NCBI RefSeq assembly: GCF_048564905.1
Contig: NC_133007.1
Coordinates: 5,828,001-5,892,000, forward strand
Source of the DNA: Vicugna pacos
Lineage: Eukaryota > Chordata > Mammalia > Artiodactyla > Camelidae
Length of the DNA: 64,000 nucleotides
Reading direction: 5' to 3'
Below the pieces are notes generated by a model. It saw nothing but the letters and a program-made list of their open reading frames with translations. It was not told the origin of the DNA and ran no database searches. Every line of letters starts with the position of its first letter. The stretch's first letter is position 1. Positions 44,260 through 56,529 of the stretch are shown here, in pieces. Both the position numbers and the translations under genes were made by a program.

Positions 44260-44515
44260 GGACGGCATAGTACTTAACAGCATGGCTGTTGTGGTCAGAT
44301 GGAAATTCGAGTCCTGTCTCTGCCACTTAGCAGGGTGACCTTGGGCAAGTTACCCAATCACTTTCGGGTGTGTTTCTCACTAGTAAAATGCAGATAGATT
44401 ATAGCACTTGCTTCATAGAATTATTATGAGGGTTGTTCAAGATGATTCACGCCAAGTGCTTAGCAATGTATGTGGCACAGAATACTCAATAAATATTAGC
44501 TGTTAATAGAATAAA
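44260..44515 (+). mobile_element. MIR SINE, full-length-like
   Basis: GGCATAGTACTTAACAGCAT, TCGAGTCCTGTCTCTGCCAC, TTAGCAGGGTGACCTTGGGC, AAGTTACCCAATCACTTTCG, AGAATTATTATGAGGGTTGT, then ACTCAATAAATATTAGCTGT. Confidence 0.92.
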
Positions 44516-44889
44516 TATTACAGGCAAAGGAGGGGTGAGGCAGCTTGGGCTCGGCGTATCTGCCATTCAGGCTTATATGCGTACTTGTGGGGACTTGATT
44601 AAGACAACTTTTAAAGACATTTGTAGACGTCACTGGAACTTCTTTGGTCCTCAGATATTAGCAAAAGGTTTTCAGCTGATATTAGTATTGTCTTATTCTT
44701 TGGATACATTTTTTACTATTTAAATATTAAGTGGTATCTTACGATCACCTAGCAGGTATGTGCTGGTCTGATGTGACCTTCTGATTGGATTCTAATTGTT
44801 TATAGGATGAAACAAAACATCAGCATGGGCTTAAAAAGATTTACGTCTGCCTGATTTTCCAGCCCTGTTTTCCACTTCTCTCCAGTACA
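44516..44889. other. Unassigned stretch
   Basis: AT-rich, nothing recognisable. Confidence 0.45.
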
Positions 44890-45000
44890 TCTCCTGAGCT
44901 CCAGCTGTACTAACCTCTAATGTCCCAAATTTGCTGTATTCTTCTCTACCTTTGTACCTCTGCACATGCTGTTCCTGCCTAGGATGCCTTTCCCTGCATT
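44890..45000 (+). mobile_element. L2 LINE fragment
   Basis: CTCCTGAGCTCCAGCTGTAC, then CTTTGTACCTCTGCACATGC, TGTTCCTGCCTAGGATGCC, TTTCCC. The L2 phrase for 'tttgcacatgctgttccctctgcctggaa'. Confidence 0.65.
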
Positions 45001-45439
45001 ATCTGTCTATATATTATTTGCTGGAATTGTTTACACATAATTGGAATTATTTCTTCCCTGAGTATTTTCAGTGAAGGAATCTGAGACCAGTGTTTTTACT
45101 GTAGCAAGATTTTAAAATTTCTTTATTGCCTAACAACTGCTCAGGTTTTATATATATTATATATATAAATCAATCCTGGTAAATGACAGCCTTTTTTAAA
45201 AAATGAATCTACTTTGATGTTTCTCTCATGACTTCAGTACAATCACAAGATCTGGGGGAAATTTTTCGATAAGAACTGGAAAATTACAGATGCAATAGAA
45301 ATTTGTAACTTGGAAAGCTAAGTATGAGTGACCAGATGTTGACAAGTTCAGAAAAGCTCAAAGTTTGTAAAAATTTTCAGGCTAGTAAGACTCTGTAATG
45401 TGGCTAATTGCTTACTTATCTTTGTGTTCATCATTAATA
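45001..45439. other. Unassigned AT-rich stretch
   Basis: Includes a TA-rich palindromic patch TATATATTATATATATAAAT near 45150. No family recognised. Confidence 0.45.
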
Positions 45440-45760
45440 GAACTAGAATTTTAACTGGGCAATTGGCCATTCAGTGAAAGACTGAAACGTATTCCCTTAA
45501 CGGAAATTAACTGGGTGTGTATGTGTACCTCCCCTGCACCTTTTCCCTTTCACTGGCTGGGAGGTAGTGAGAAGTGGATCGATTCCTTTGGACCCAGTGA
45601 GGGGGGAGCCACGTGTTGAAGACGGCAGACCCATCCCACTGATTCTGGACCACCAATTTCTGGATCCACACATGAAAAAGAAATGAACTTTTTCATGTTT
45701 AATCCATTGTACTTTTGAGACTCGTTTTGCTGCAGGGGAGCCTGAACCTTAGCTAATACA
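45440..45760 (+). mobile_element. MaLR/ERVL-type LTR relic
   Basis: CACTGGCTGGGAGGTAGTGA, GAGCCACGTGTTGAAGACGG, CAGACCCATCCCACTG, then AATCCATTGTACTTTTGAGA, CTCGTTTTGCTGCAG and AACCTTAGCTAATACA match the 3' half of an old mammalian LTR. No internal region. A fossil. Confidence 0.55.
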
Positions 45761-47264
45761 CCGAACGGGGGTGAGCTGCAGGTCTTGGTTTACTGCCTCA
45801 CGATGTAATGTTCTCCAGGAGTCTTGCATCCATTAGAATTAGTCCTGACCCAACCAAGGCAGGCCAATGGTAATTATACCTGATTGAAACACCTTGTGGA
45901 TTATACACAGCTTAGTCTTGTCTTTTCCCCCTTAGTATGGAAGTTACATTTTTATCTTTCAAGGGAATTAATGTAATGTCTGCATAATGACTTTTTTTTT
46001 TTGAAATAGTAAACCAATGTATTTTGGTTTTAAAAAACATTTAGTTTTCTATGGCCTCTCCAGCCACTGAGATGCTTAAGGGAGAAGTTCAGATACAGCC
46101 CACAACAGTGCTTCGTAAACTTTCTGTGGGAAAGGTTTTCTGTTTGTTTTTGTTTTTGTTTTTAATTTCCAATCCAGTGCTTTGAAAAATACAATGTGTG
46201 AATTACTAGAAAAATTAAATTAAGAGTGAACATAAACATAAGAGACAACGATGTTTTTATTCAATGCAACATAGAATTACTCTGTCAAATTTCTGTACAA
46301 GTTCCTAAACACTAACCCTCCATTCCTCTACTTAGTTGTCACTGACAGGGGACAAACTGATTAGGGACAGACACCAGTGCTGAGTAGAAATGGGACCCTT
46401 CCCGAGTTTTCAGTTTCAAGTTAGAGTCTTTTGAGGAATTCATCTTGAAAGCCAGGATTTATTGAGAGAGGAAAAGTCATGTAAGTTCCCAGAGTTTCCG
46501 TTCACATATCAAGGGTGGAGCTTGGACGTCTGATGTGAGAGTTTTTCCCTAAGCTGTGGTGTTGGGAGAAACCAGATCTGGCCGGGAGTTCCCATCCAGT
46601 CACTGGAGAGGAGGGCACAGAGAGGGCGCAGAGGCTCCGATACGAGAGTCCTTGCTCTGCCCTTGAGGCTGAATTCCCTTTGGTCCATAGAAACAGCACA
46701 ACCCACTGGGGAAAACCCAAGGACTGCTTCCTTGGGTCCCACGTGGGGAGACTGTAGGTCCGTCAGAGGTGGTCCCAGTCAACCTGGCATCATGTCCACC
46801 TTGGCAAGAAGCAAGAGTCCACCATGGGGGAGGGAGGCGTCTGGACAGATGGTCCCAATAGCACAGTTCTGGGATTTGTAGGTGGTGTCAGCAGATTCAG
46901 GAGTTCCGACTTGCCCCAGGAGGGGAACGTGGCAGTATAGAGAGGCTTGTTGGATGGGAAGGGATCTGGGGTCAGGGGGATTGGAGGGTCCTTGTGGTCA
47001 CAGTCAGTGGTGAAGTACGCGGTCATTGGTGGCAGGAGACATTGAAACACCTTAAAAGACCACAACACATCATCTAAGAACCCTCAGAACTACATTGCTG
47101 AGGCACGTTGTATTGTTTTGTTGGTTTTGTTCTTAGAATGTAAATGTGTGAATAGTGAATGCTGCTGCAGTTAAGCAGAATGGCTTCAGAATTCTAAAAA
47201 TGTGCCAGATGGTAGTGTGAAGTACAACCAGGGCATTGAGAGCTCTTTTAATTAGGGGTTGGGA
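45761..47264. other. Unassigned stretch
   Basis: T run near 45991-46000 and AT-rich DNA to about 46300, then GC-moderate DNA. Overlapping 60- to 92-codon frames at 46502-47068 sit on both strands without motif. Confidence 0.4.
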
Positions 47265-47475
47265 GGTAGTGAAGACAAGGGCTTTGGAGTCAGACTGATC
47301 CAGATCTAACACTTACTCTGCAACCTTGGGGATACTGATTCTCTTATAAGTAGAACAGAGCCAGGGACATCTACCTTGTAGGGCTGTTCTGAGGACTAAA
47401 AAACATATATGCAAGTCACCTCAAGCTTGTGAATGGGCTCAGTACGTAGAAGAGACTTAAGAAATGGAAGTTGTT
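47265..47475 (+). mobile_element. MIR SINE fragment
   Basis: GAAGACAAGGGCTTTGGAGT, CAGACTGATCCAGATCTAAC, ACTTACTCTGCAACCTTGG, ATCTACCTTGTAGGGCTGTT, then CTGAGGACTAAAAAACATAT. Confidence 0.75.
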
Positions 47476-49339
47476 CTTATATTGATTTGGGATTTGCAAC
47501 CTGACACCCTTCTCTTTCAGCTCTACTTTCTTCCAAGAAAGAATTGAAAGTGTCTCATTATACACATCCCAGGAAGAGGACGGATGACTGACACCAAACC
47601 CTTCACATGCCCGAGGCGTGATTTTCAGCAGAGCCCCCTCCAATGTGAGAGGAAGGAAGTATTGTTTTACTATTAATCAGCATTATCTGACAACCAACTT
47701 ATCTTGCCTGTGAGAGTCTACTTCCATTTATTTATTTGGCTGTTTTTATTTTAGTAAAGAGAATCCTTTATTCAAAGAAGATGCGTTATGTCACAGAAAT
47801 CAAGCCAGGGTCATTCATTCATTGATAGTTAACGCTGTTCTAGAGTGTCCCCCGAGCCCACGTTTGCTATTGCAGGAGCGCCTGGCCCACAGCGGCACCC
47901 CTCAAGAGCATTTTTTAAACCTTGGGTCTCCAAATCTCTGTTAGTAGTGGAGCTGATATGCCTGAAATTAGGATGCACGCTCATGCCTGGTGCTCCCCGA
48001 GGCATTATCAGGTCAGTCCCTCAACAGCCTGCAGGTCTACACATGAAGCTGACCTGGTGGTGGCTTTCAAGGCAGACTTTATAAGCTCAAGAAGTAGGCT
48101 TGTCATTCATGTTACTGTGGTGAAAATGGCTTTGGGGGATGCTAAACAGAAGAAAAAAAAAGTGTTCCAGATTTTACAATACCTCCGCTGAATTTAAGTC
48201 TAGCCATTCGCCCCTCCCTTTCTCTGATAACCTCCTTGTGGTAGTTAAGCTCTGTAGAACACGATCTGTTCTCTTGCCCTATAGTTCACAGCGGTCCTGC
48301 GACGTCACTAAGGAAGGAGGAGAGACCATGGTCCACACGGGGCATGGGGAGCAGGGTGTTGACAGCTCCTAGGACAGAACAACCCAAGTTCAGCTAAATA
48401 AAAGGCTCTAAGAGTCCTAAGCATCAGCTGAGAACAAAAGCAGCAAAACAAAATTGGGTTCAACTTCAAGGTTAACCAGGGAAAAGAAAGCACATACATA
48501 ACAAAATCTTATAAGCCAACTGGCAAGTTTGACAGGAACTAGGCAGTGCTTTGGAAACATTAAACCAAAGCCAAGGGTGCGGCTCAAGCCAGGCCTCCTG
48601 GTGGGTTACAGGGGAGGCTACTTCTCTGGCCAGATGGAAGACCAAGAGCTGAAGGTTGGTGGGACTCTGAAACTGACTGCATAGCCCAGGTCACTTTCTA
48701 AGTTATCCATGTGCTTCCTTCCACCTTAGTGTGAATTACACCCAGGCATGGCAACAAAACCCAGGATTGTAGTGCTGGGGCAAACCCAGAGGTGGTAAGG
48801 TCTGCCTCACTAGTTCTTATTTAGCAAGCTGGACACTGGCTAGAGGAGATTAAAACAAGTCTTTCCCTTTCTCTTCTGGTAAAATGAGATTCTTAGTGCA
48901 GTCTTATCTCCTGAAGCTGCCTCTGGGGGTGGTGGGTGACACTCAGGATATTTGTTTAGTGTCAATAAGAAAATCATTTCCTCATACTCAGAATCAAAGA
49001 GTTTACTATCTAGTCCAGGAGCTAAAACTGGCCCACAAAGGAAAGCAGTGATTCTGTAAGGTAGAGTAGATTTGTGAGCTAAAATGATGAGCTCTGTGAA
49101 GTTCTTGGAGAGGGAGCCCAGGGAGGGTTGGAGGGACATCTGCTAGTCTTCGGATAGAATGGGATAGATTTATGAATAGGGGGCTCCATGACAAGGGGAG
49201 GAAACACCAAGAGCGGGGACAGAGACAAAGGAATAAACAGAGCATCTTATGAAGAGTCATCTGGACTGGGATGGACCAGGGTATGGGATGGTAGGGAGTG
49301 AGGCTGAATGATAGAGTTCCTACTAACCCCAAAAGAAGA
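47476..49339. other. Unassigned stretch
   Basis: Unique-looking DNA. Overlapping plus frames of 77-89 codons at 47845-48372 and a 127-codon minus frame at 49006-49389 have no recognisable domain. Confidence 0.4.
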
Positions 49340-49470
49340 TTATAAAAGAGCCATGATAGGAAATGGGGAGCCACGGAGATTTTGAGCAAAGAAGTGACAT
49401 GAACATCATTTTAAAAGATGACTGGCTTGTCCCGGCCTGCAGGGCAAATTGGAGGACACATAGACTAGAC
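49340..49470 (-). mobile_element. L2 LINE fragment
   Basis: AGGAAATGGGGAGCCACGGA, GATTTTGAGCAAAGAAGTGA, CATGAACATC, then GGAGGACACATAGACTAGAC. Reverse L2 body. Confidence 0.65.
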
Positions 49471-51844
49471 TCAGAGAAACTAGCCACTACATCTATAGTG
49501 TAAGATAAGGGTACAAAATGTCAAGATCCTGAAGCAGGTTGTACCAGTACAGATGGAAAGGGAGCTACAGGTCTGGGACACATCTGAAATATTGAGCACC
49601 GGCCACCTGCTCATATTGGCCTAAGTAGCCTTTGTTCATCCTTCAAAATGATAAAACACCAAATAGCTTTGTTTATGAAATATTGTGTCATATACATGTC
49701 TATATACCAATATTTATAGGTTTCTCATGATTTACTTCATTTTCCAAATATTGCGATGCTTTAGATGAGATTTAAACTACTGGATGCATTTTGTAGGGTG
49801 GAATTATCAGAATACTTTGTGGTTTTCAAATGACATCTCAAAACACCTTTGAAACCTTTCAATGCTCTGAATTTCACAGCGTGGTGTATTATTCAGGCCC
49901 TTGCAGATTTTGACAAAGAGTCATACGTAAATCACCTTAAGCGATGGAGGTTTGTTGTGGGAATTTACAGGGAAGTAGGGAGTGCTCAGCTGTCCCACAG
50001 TCATTGTGGGTCCCACAGCCTGGTCCAGAAGGTCTAGATTAGACCCAGGGTGGCCGTAAAGCTGTCTGACATGACTCAGGTTATTTAGTGGCTCCTGTGA
50101 CCTGCCTTCTCTGTGAACAGCTCGCATACTCCCTAAGAGCATCGTTGTCAATCACTGTCCAATAGAAAGGACCATCACTGGATAGAGTTTCTCCCGATGG
50201 TACCACATAGTGGAGTGTTTTGCATCACAGTCATCCCACACTTGATTGCCTTTGACTGGGGCTCCATTCCTACTGTAATGAGCTAGAATGGGCTCTCTCT
50301 CTCACCACAAATGATATAAACCACAGCCATTCAGGCAGAAAGAAAAACCTGGGGTCACTTTCCTCAACAGGAGTCTCTGCGGACACTCAGAGCTTCCTGT
50401 CTGTTTAGATGGCGTGGACAATGATAGGGATGTGTGTACGGAAGCAGTAGAAGAAAGTATCTCTATCAGAGAGTCATATAATAGCTTCCTGGGTGTCTAA
50501 ACTTAAGAAGGCAACTGGGTTTCAAACAGGTAGGTGCCTGTATGTATTTGAACTTATCACTAGCTTCGGCTCATATCAAAAAATTTCTCTCCTCCTTCAC
50601 AGATGAGACCGGAAATACAGTCAGACACAGCACACCTGGGGAATACCAGAACTTTCCACATTTTATTGTGGTCTTTATTGGAAATTAGATATCAGAGAAG
50701 GTCAACTGCCTTTTTTTTTTTTTCTGGAGTCCAGAATTTGCCTAAACTCCTTTGCCCGAGGTTGCTATCAGTGATTAACCAGAAACTGTCTGGTGACTTC
50801 CTGCTTTATCCATTAGCTCCGAGATGACATGCCATGATTTCACCTCTTATACTAGCTCTGACCTATCAGAGTGGTTCCTGGGATGTTTTGGGTTTCTCAA
50901 AAGGAGAGATAGGCAACCCTGGTTAGTGACAACTCCATGAGCACAGGAGGAAGGACGAGTAACCTATACGCGGTATTTGCCAACGTTGTGCCCCCCTTAC
51001 ACTCTGCACAACTCCCCATAACGTGACAATTCCTTACCCCCATCCTGGTTTGCTGCTCCTAACACGTGGAGACGTCACTGATGCCCGACTTCTTTTTGCT
51101 TCTTCACCCCTACTCAAATGTACATCATCGATAAGGCCTTTCTGAAACCTCTCTCCCCTTTCCCATTTCTCCAGCTTTTTAGGGCCTGCCCTGGCGCAGG
51201 TCAGTTTCTTGGGTTTTCAAAGCTGCTGTCATTTAGAGGGGGGTGGTGTAGCCCAGGAGATGCCAGTTAGGCACCCAGGAACAGTCCAAGATGGCAGGTC
51301 CTTGGGGAGCTGAGCTTCAGCCTTCCCCCAAATCGTTTCAGTGCCCCAAATTGTACCCAGAGGGAAGCGATTTATATGAATCAGTCATAGGAGACAGATA
51401 GATAAATAATTACAGGGAAAAAATACATTGGCCTTCCAGAAAATTGTCGAGTTCTTTGGTCTGCACACTTGTCCCTGGTGAGAAATCCCCAGGCAAGTCA
51501 GGACGGGATCAGGAGGAGGTTTGGTGAACCTGAAACCGAAGCAGGAAGTAGCTGTGGGGTCCAAAGAGAATGGAGCCACCATGGCCCACTTCCACGTGGG
51601 AACGGCTCACTGCTACTTCCCAAGGGAGGTCTGGCTACACGCTGTCCGTGCGCCACAGTCTGCTGGCCTTCAAGCTCTGATGAGCCTTTGTCAACATGCT
51701 GTTTGACATCATGGGTATCTATCACCTTACCACTCTCATGTCTACCTAGCTGTTTAGCTACATTTACTACCTCCAGATTTCATCCTTTCTTTTCTCTTTT
51801 TTCCAGTTGGGTCCTCAGCCCTACCTGGCATCTCTGCTGTTCCT
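49471..51844. other. Long unassigned stretch
   Basis: About 2.4 kb with no repeat recognised. A T run lies near 50711-50724. The 138-codon plus frame at 51469-51885 runs into the L1 relic, so it is not credible as coding. Confidence 0.4.
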
Positions 51845-52170
51845 TTTTAATTTTATTTATTTATTTTTTATTGAAGTGTAGTTGATTTACAATGTTAGTT
51901 TCAGGTGTACAGCAAAGTGATGCATTTATACATACGCATACATACATATTTTCTTCAGATTCTTTTCCATTATATGTTGTTATAAGAAACTGAATCTAGT
52001 TTCCTGTGCTATACAGTAGGTCCTTGTTGTTTACCTCTTTTATACATAGTAATGTGTGTTTGTTAATTCCAAACTCCTAATTTATCCCTTCCCCACCCTT
52101 TTCCATTTGGTAATCATGGTTTTTCTATGTCTGTGCATCTGTTTTCGATTTGTATTACCTTCAGATTTCT
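51845..52170 (-). mobile_element. Artiodactyl-type L1 LINE 3' UTR
   Basis: T-rich head TTTTTAATTTTATTTATTTA (reverse A tail), then GAAGTGTAGTTGATTTACAA, TTTCAGGTGTACAGCAAAGT, GCTATACAGTAGGTCCTTGT, TGTTAATTCCAAACTCCTAA, TTTATCCC. Severely 5'-truncated; the cut end lies near 52170. Confidence 0.92.
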
Positions 52171-53565
52171 AACCAATCCATTTGCCTGGAAAAACCTTTC
52201 ATCATCTAACAATATCTCATCTTTGATGGGCCTCGGCTGACAAAACCCTTCCACAGGCAGTGTCTCCCACAGCCCTCACCACGGGCTGGTGCAGCAGCTA
52301 AAGCCTGGATTCCCACATGAGGGAGGATGCTGAGGTGCGGAGAGAAGTTATGCAAATTCCTGCAGCAAACTTGTCCCAGTGCAGGACCGGGGACCACGTC
52401 TCCCAACTTGGGGGCCCGTGTTTTCTCTGCCACTCACCCTCCCCGGCTCTCTTCCTGCTAAGGAAGCTCATAAACGTTCCCAATCCCTGCCCGCAGAGTA
52501 GAATGAAGTTCCAATCGGTGGGTGGGTGTTCAGGCCCCCACACTGTGCCAGACTTCCCACTCCCGACCCCCCAGACTTTTCATTCTGCTCAGTTTCGTGG
52601 ACCCTGCTCCCATTTCCACCTGCACCTGTGCTTCAGCTCGTGTTCTGGCAGCTGCTGAGCAGAGAGAAAACGAGTTCAGAGTGTACTTCTGGGTCCCCTC
52701 TGCGTGCTCTTCCCCAGGCGACACAGGGTATCAGTTTGGTGGGTCACCTTCTGCTGGCACTGAGCTCAGGACCTGGAGATGGCAAGGGGTGCGGGAGGGA
52801 CAGCTGGCTGAACACTGAAAATGTTCAATGCGTGTTTGATTCTTGTCTTCATTCAGGGCTCCTCATTACGCCCCAGATGCAGCTTGGAGGACCTGCTGTT
52901 CATTTTGAGTTGGCAAGATCCAAAGCCCCATTAGCGGGAAGGCGCACCAGCGGGACTCCAGGGAGAGGAAGAAGGCTGAAAGGACTGGAGTTTCTGGCCC
53001 AATTTTTAAAGAAAAGAAGAGAATGAGAGACCCATAAAACTCAGAAACACTCTCTTCCCTGGGCTCATTCACATGGAAATGCAAGTCCGCTGATTGTGGA
53101 CAGGGAAGGGATAACCTAGGAGCAGGGGTCAGGGTGACCCCCCAGCTCCTCCGCTCCAGCCCCCTGTGCCAGCAGGACTCCCCTCCTGAGCCAGCAGTGC
53201 CCAATGGGAAGCCTTTAATGTCACATCTTTGGACACTTGGCACGAAGAACATCGTGTATTCCAATTACTAAACTAATAAGCACACAAGACCCCAAACAGC
53301 CCTTCACCGTGCACGCACTCCCATGCGTTGGGTGCTGGGAAAACACCTCATCAAGCACAGGAAGGCTCTTTGGTTCCTGTATTGAGTATATGGAGCAGAA
53401 AAAAGATAGCAGTAATGACGCTGGCAGTGGCTGTCTGAGGTTCCTCCGAGGGCTGTTTGTGCTGGGTACGAGGCTTGCACCTAGTGGTGTCAGGATTAAT
53501 GCAGGGAAAGGAATCTGTGGATCCTGTTCCTTGAAACTTAAAGAAACAGGTACAAAAACAAAATC
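52171..53565. other. Unassigned stretch with longest open frames of the window
   Basis: A 166-codon plus frame (52526-53026) and a 145-codon pair on opposite strands (53221-53658 minus, 53237-53674 plus) fall here. None has a recognisable domain, a signal peptide or splice context, and mirror-image openness argues for chance. Confidence 0.4.
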
Positions 53566-53611
53566 TGCAAAATTTTGCAAAATTTGCAAAAAGTCAGTTT
53601 TGCAAACTGAC
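53566..53611. promoter_or_regulatory. Cluster of TGCAAA palindromes
   Basis: TGCAAAATTTTGCA (53566-53579) is a perfect palindrome. TTTGCAAA at 53583-53590 is another. GTCAGTTT, TGC, AAACTGAC (53593-53611) is an 8-bp inverted repeat. All share TTTGCA/TGCAAA, similar to C/EBP or octamer half sites. Function is inferred. Confidence 0.4.
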
Positions 53612-53754
53612 TGCTTGATGACAGACGTAGAGAGCAGCACCGCCTTTGTTTTATTCACTCTGGTTGTTACTTAACCTGTAAGAATGCCACCTTGAGCGTA
53701 GTATTACAGACGGCCCATGGGGAGATGCTAGCCCTGGTTCCTGCAGCACAACCT

Positions 53755-53940
53755 CCACCTTCATTCAGTGGATTCTCAGCTCATCCTCAAGGCCACTCGG
53801 GGAGGCAGGCAGAGTAGTGTTAATCTGTCCATTTCACAGGTGAGGAAATTGAGTCTCTGCATGTAGGTGGTCTGCCTATGATCAGCAGAATTAAGACTCC
53901 AACTCAGACTTTCTGACCAACTGCAGTACTTTTTCCAGGA
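53755..53940 (-). mobile_element. MIR SINE fragment
   Basis: CTCAGCTCATCCTCAAGGCC, ACTCGGGGAGGCAGGCAGAG, CCATTTCACAGGTGAGGAAA, TTGAGTCTCTGCATGTAGGT, then AGACTCCAACTCAGAC. Confidence 0.8.
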
Positions 53941-54559
53941 ATCCAATTTCTAGAAAGATCCCAAGCTAATCACTGGGGTTCAGATTGAAAAGGGACATCA
54001 AATTTGGGACTATGAATAGCTCTGTTTGGTGACAAGGTTCATGACACAGGCCTCCTGAAGAGCCACCAAGTCCTAGACTTTCTTTAAGAGACCTGAGCTA
54101 AGGCTCTCATCTCAGGGAGCACCCTAATATTAATACCACCAAGAAAGCTACATTGTGCCCTTCAGTTTACAAAGTGCCTTCCCTCCACGGCTTCACGTTC
54201 TGCTGTCCAGCTAGCGTCTGGGTTTCACTTCCTCTTGCTGATCACTTCTTCTTCTTTCTATGAATGCTGACCTTTTCTTTTCTGTCCTTGGGTTTGTTTA
54301 TTGCCCTTCTTTGCTGCCTTCTTCACCATGCTGTCTGAGGATGCTTGTTGTCAGAGGCCAGAAAATTCATGTCCCTCGGAGGAAAGAAAATAGTGAAAGC
54401 CCTTCAGTGAAGTGACAAACGTGTGGCTGTCCCGCAAGCCCAGAACGCCTCACCGCATCGCAGATGACGTCTCTGGAGTGCACTGACCCATCGGATCAGA
54501 AGGGTGCTGTAGAGTTGCACCAGCCGGCACGCGATGTCAGCCTTCTAGAGCTCTGCTTA
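53941..54559. other. Unassigned stretch
   Basis: Unique-looking DNA, nothing recognised. Confidence 0.45.
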
Positions 54560-54660
54560 GCGAACAGAGGGCTTTGAGATGCGATGGACTCATTTTACAA
54601 GTGGGAAGTGATTTCCCCAAAGTTGCATGGCTAGTCTGTGGCAAAACAGAGGCTCATTTC
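54560..54660 (-). mobile_element. MIR SINE short fragment
   Basis: GACTCATTTTACAAGTGGGA, AGTGATTTCCCCAAAGTTGC, ATGGCTAGTCTGTGGCAAAA. Reverse MIR core. Confidence 0.6.
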
Positions 54661-54999
54661 TACTTGTGCTATTGTCTTTTTTCATACAATTTGTAAGATT
54701 GAAGGATTGGAAGGAATATCCAGCACCTTTTTAAGTGAAAAAACAAGTCATACGAGTCTACGTTTCTTCCCCACGTAGTTTTTCTGAAGGCTCTACGGCT
54801 GAGTTAAAGGCTCTTGCCAAGTGCTTGAGGGGAAGATCTCAAAGAAAAAGCCTGGTCTATCCTCTCCTGGACTGTCTTAGTCTTTCCATCCTTTCCTTTA
54901 AGGCATGAGTAGGAAGTAGGAAATGTGATTCTATAATCCTCAACACAAAGGCACTCTCATGACCTCCCCTGGAGTGAAGAATTGAAAATAGGATTTTCC

Positions 55000-55366
55000 T
55001 TCTAAGTGAAGTAAGCCAGAAAGAGAAAGAAAAATACCATATGCGATCGCTCATGTGAGGAATCTAAAAAAGAAAAACAAAACATAAATACAAAAGAGAA
55101 ACAGACTCATAGACATAGAATACAAACTTGTGGTTGCCAAGGGGGCAGGGGGAGGGAAGGGACTGGGATTTTAAAATGCAGAATAGATAAACAAGATTAT
55201 ACTGTATAGCATGGGGAAATATATACAAGATCTTGTGGTAGCTCATAGTGAAAAAAAATGTGACAATGAATATATATATGTTCATGTATAACTGAAAAAT
55301 TGTGCTCTACACTAGAATTTGACACCACTTTGTAAAATGACTATCACTCAATAATAAAAAAAAAAA
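55000..55366 (+). mobile_element. L1 LINE 3' end with perfect target duplication
   Basis: It starts within the 3' part (AGTGAAGTAAGCCAGAAAGA), passes GCATGGGGAAATATATACAA and GTGCTCTACACTAGAATTTG, and ends in an A-rich tail (ATAATAAAAAAAAAAA). The 16-bp duplication GAAAATAGGATTTTCC lies at 54984-54999 and 55367-55382 without a mismatch, so the insertion is exactly 367 bp, strongly 5'-truncated. The intact duplication marks it as one of the younger insertions here. Confidence 0.97.
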
Positions 55367-55382
55367 GAAAATAGGATTTTCC

Positions 55383-55799
55383 ATCTGGGATGCCTCTGGT
55401 GGAAGGTATTTTGCAATCTTTAACTTGAATCCTCGATTACAAAAAACAGCAGCTAGATAAAAATGCCCCTGGACAACACTCCTCTATAAAGAAAAACTTA
55501 CTGTGAAGCCCTGTGTCTTTGCCCACCTCTGAGCAGCTTAAAGGACTTGCTCACCTCTGTTTTCCCTCGCAGTGACCTTATTTCCTAATTTCAGACCTGA
55601 GACTCCAGTCCTGGCAAAGGCTTGTTTTATATTGTCAGTTAACTTACAAAGAAAGTCTTATAAAGGTGTAAAAATGAAAGTGCACTTAATCATGTTCTCA
55701 GCTAAACATAGGCATGAAAAACAAAAAACAAAAATACATGAAATCAAGATGCTTTTCATGGGGAGAATCGTGAAGATGCTAGTTTAGTTTTTTAAAATG
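55383..55799. other. Unassigned stretch
   Basis: AT-rich, nothing recognised. Confidence 0.45.
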
Positions 55800-56240
55800 T
55801 ATTAACGGTTTTAGATGTATTTGGTTAATTTCTTTTTTAAAGTAACTTTTTTCTTATTATAAAACTTAATAGATATTCATTGTGAAATACTTACAGAATA
55901 CAGATAGGCACAAACCATGAAATTCTAAAACTTTATGATCTCATGTGCTCAAGATAACCAGTGTTTGGTAACTGGGTTTATTTTCCTTCCAGACCTGCAC
56001 ACATACTATGTAAGCACATGCACACACACACACACACACACACCCCACTGGATTACATTGTACAAATAGCCTATATATTTTTCCATTTAAGATTCCAATA
56101 AATATTTCCTGACAACATTATTTCAATGAATGTTCTGTATCCCTTTGTATGATATTCTATTATTTAATTCATCCATCCCATAGCATTTGGCTATTTTAAA
56201 GCCACAGTAAACATCTTTGGAATTAATTAATCATTCCAGA
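55800..56240 (-). mobile_element. Ancient LINE 3'-region relic
   Basis: TTTTTTCTTATTATAAAACT, TAATAGATATTCATTGTGAA, AAGATAACCAGTGTTTGGTA, TTTCCTTCCAGACCTGCAC, AATAAATATTTCCTGACAAC, TTTAATTCATCCATCCCATA. The same repeat type as 18185-18500. Family and strand are uncertain. Confidence 0.5.
56021..56042. repeat. (CA)11 microsatellite
   Basis: Uninterrupted CA dinucleotides inside the old LINE relic. Confidence 0.92.
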
Positions 56241-56529
56241 GGTCTCTCAATATTTGAAACACTGTTTTCCTAAAATGCTTCTTTCTAACACATTTATGTT
56301 CAGTAGTAGAGAAGGAGAGAAGGTAAAAAAAAAAAACTGTTAAAGACTTGCAAACCATCATGCTCAAAATACCTTAGAGGGTGACGGAAATGAGTCAGAC
56401 TGCTAGAAATTCAATGTTAATCGTCAAGACCAACATCATCCACAAGAGTGGTATCTCTTCAGGTGTTAACTGCTCAGCTGGGGTGAGGGAACTGTTAACA
56501 AGCTGTTGCAAGAAGGAAATCGCTCCTCT
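56241..56529. other. Unassigned stretch
   Basis: An A run lies near 56326-56336. Otherwise unremarkable. Confidence 0.4.

Noticed and set aside
52526-53026. Longest open frame in the window (166 codons, plus strand)
   Set aside because: P-, S- and L-rich with no domain, overlapped by other open frames in all phases. A length like this is expected by chance in 64 kb of GC-moderate DNA.
53221-53674. Mirror-image 145-codon frames on both strands
   Set aside because: Neither has a recognisable motif, splice context or retrogene features. Openness on both strands reflects composition. The palindromic cluster in it was kept as a separate observation.
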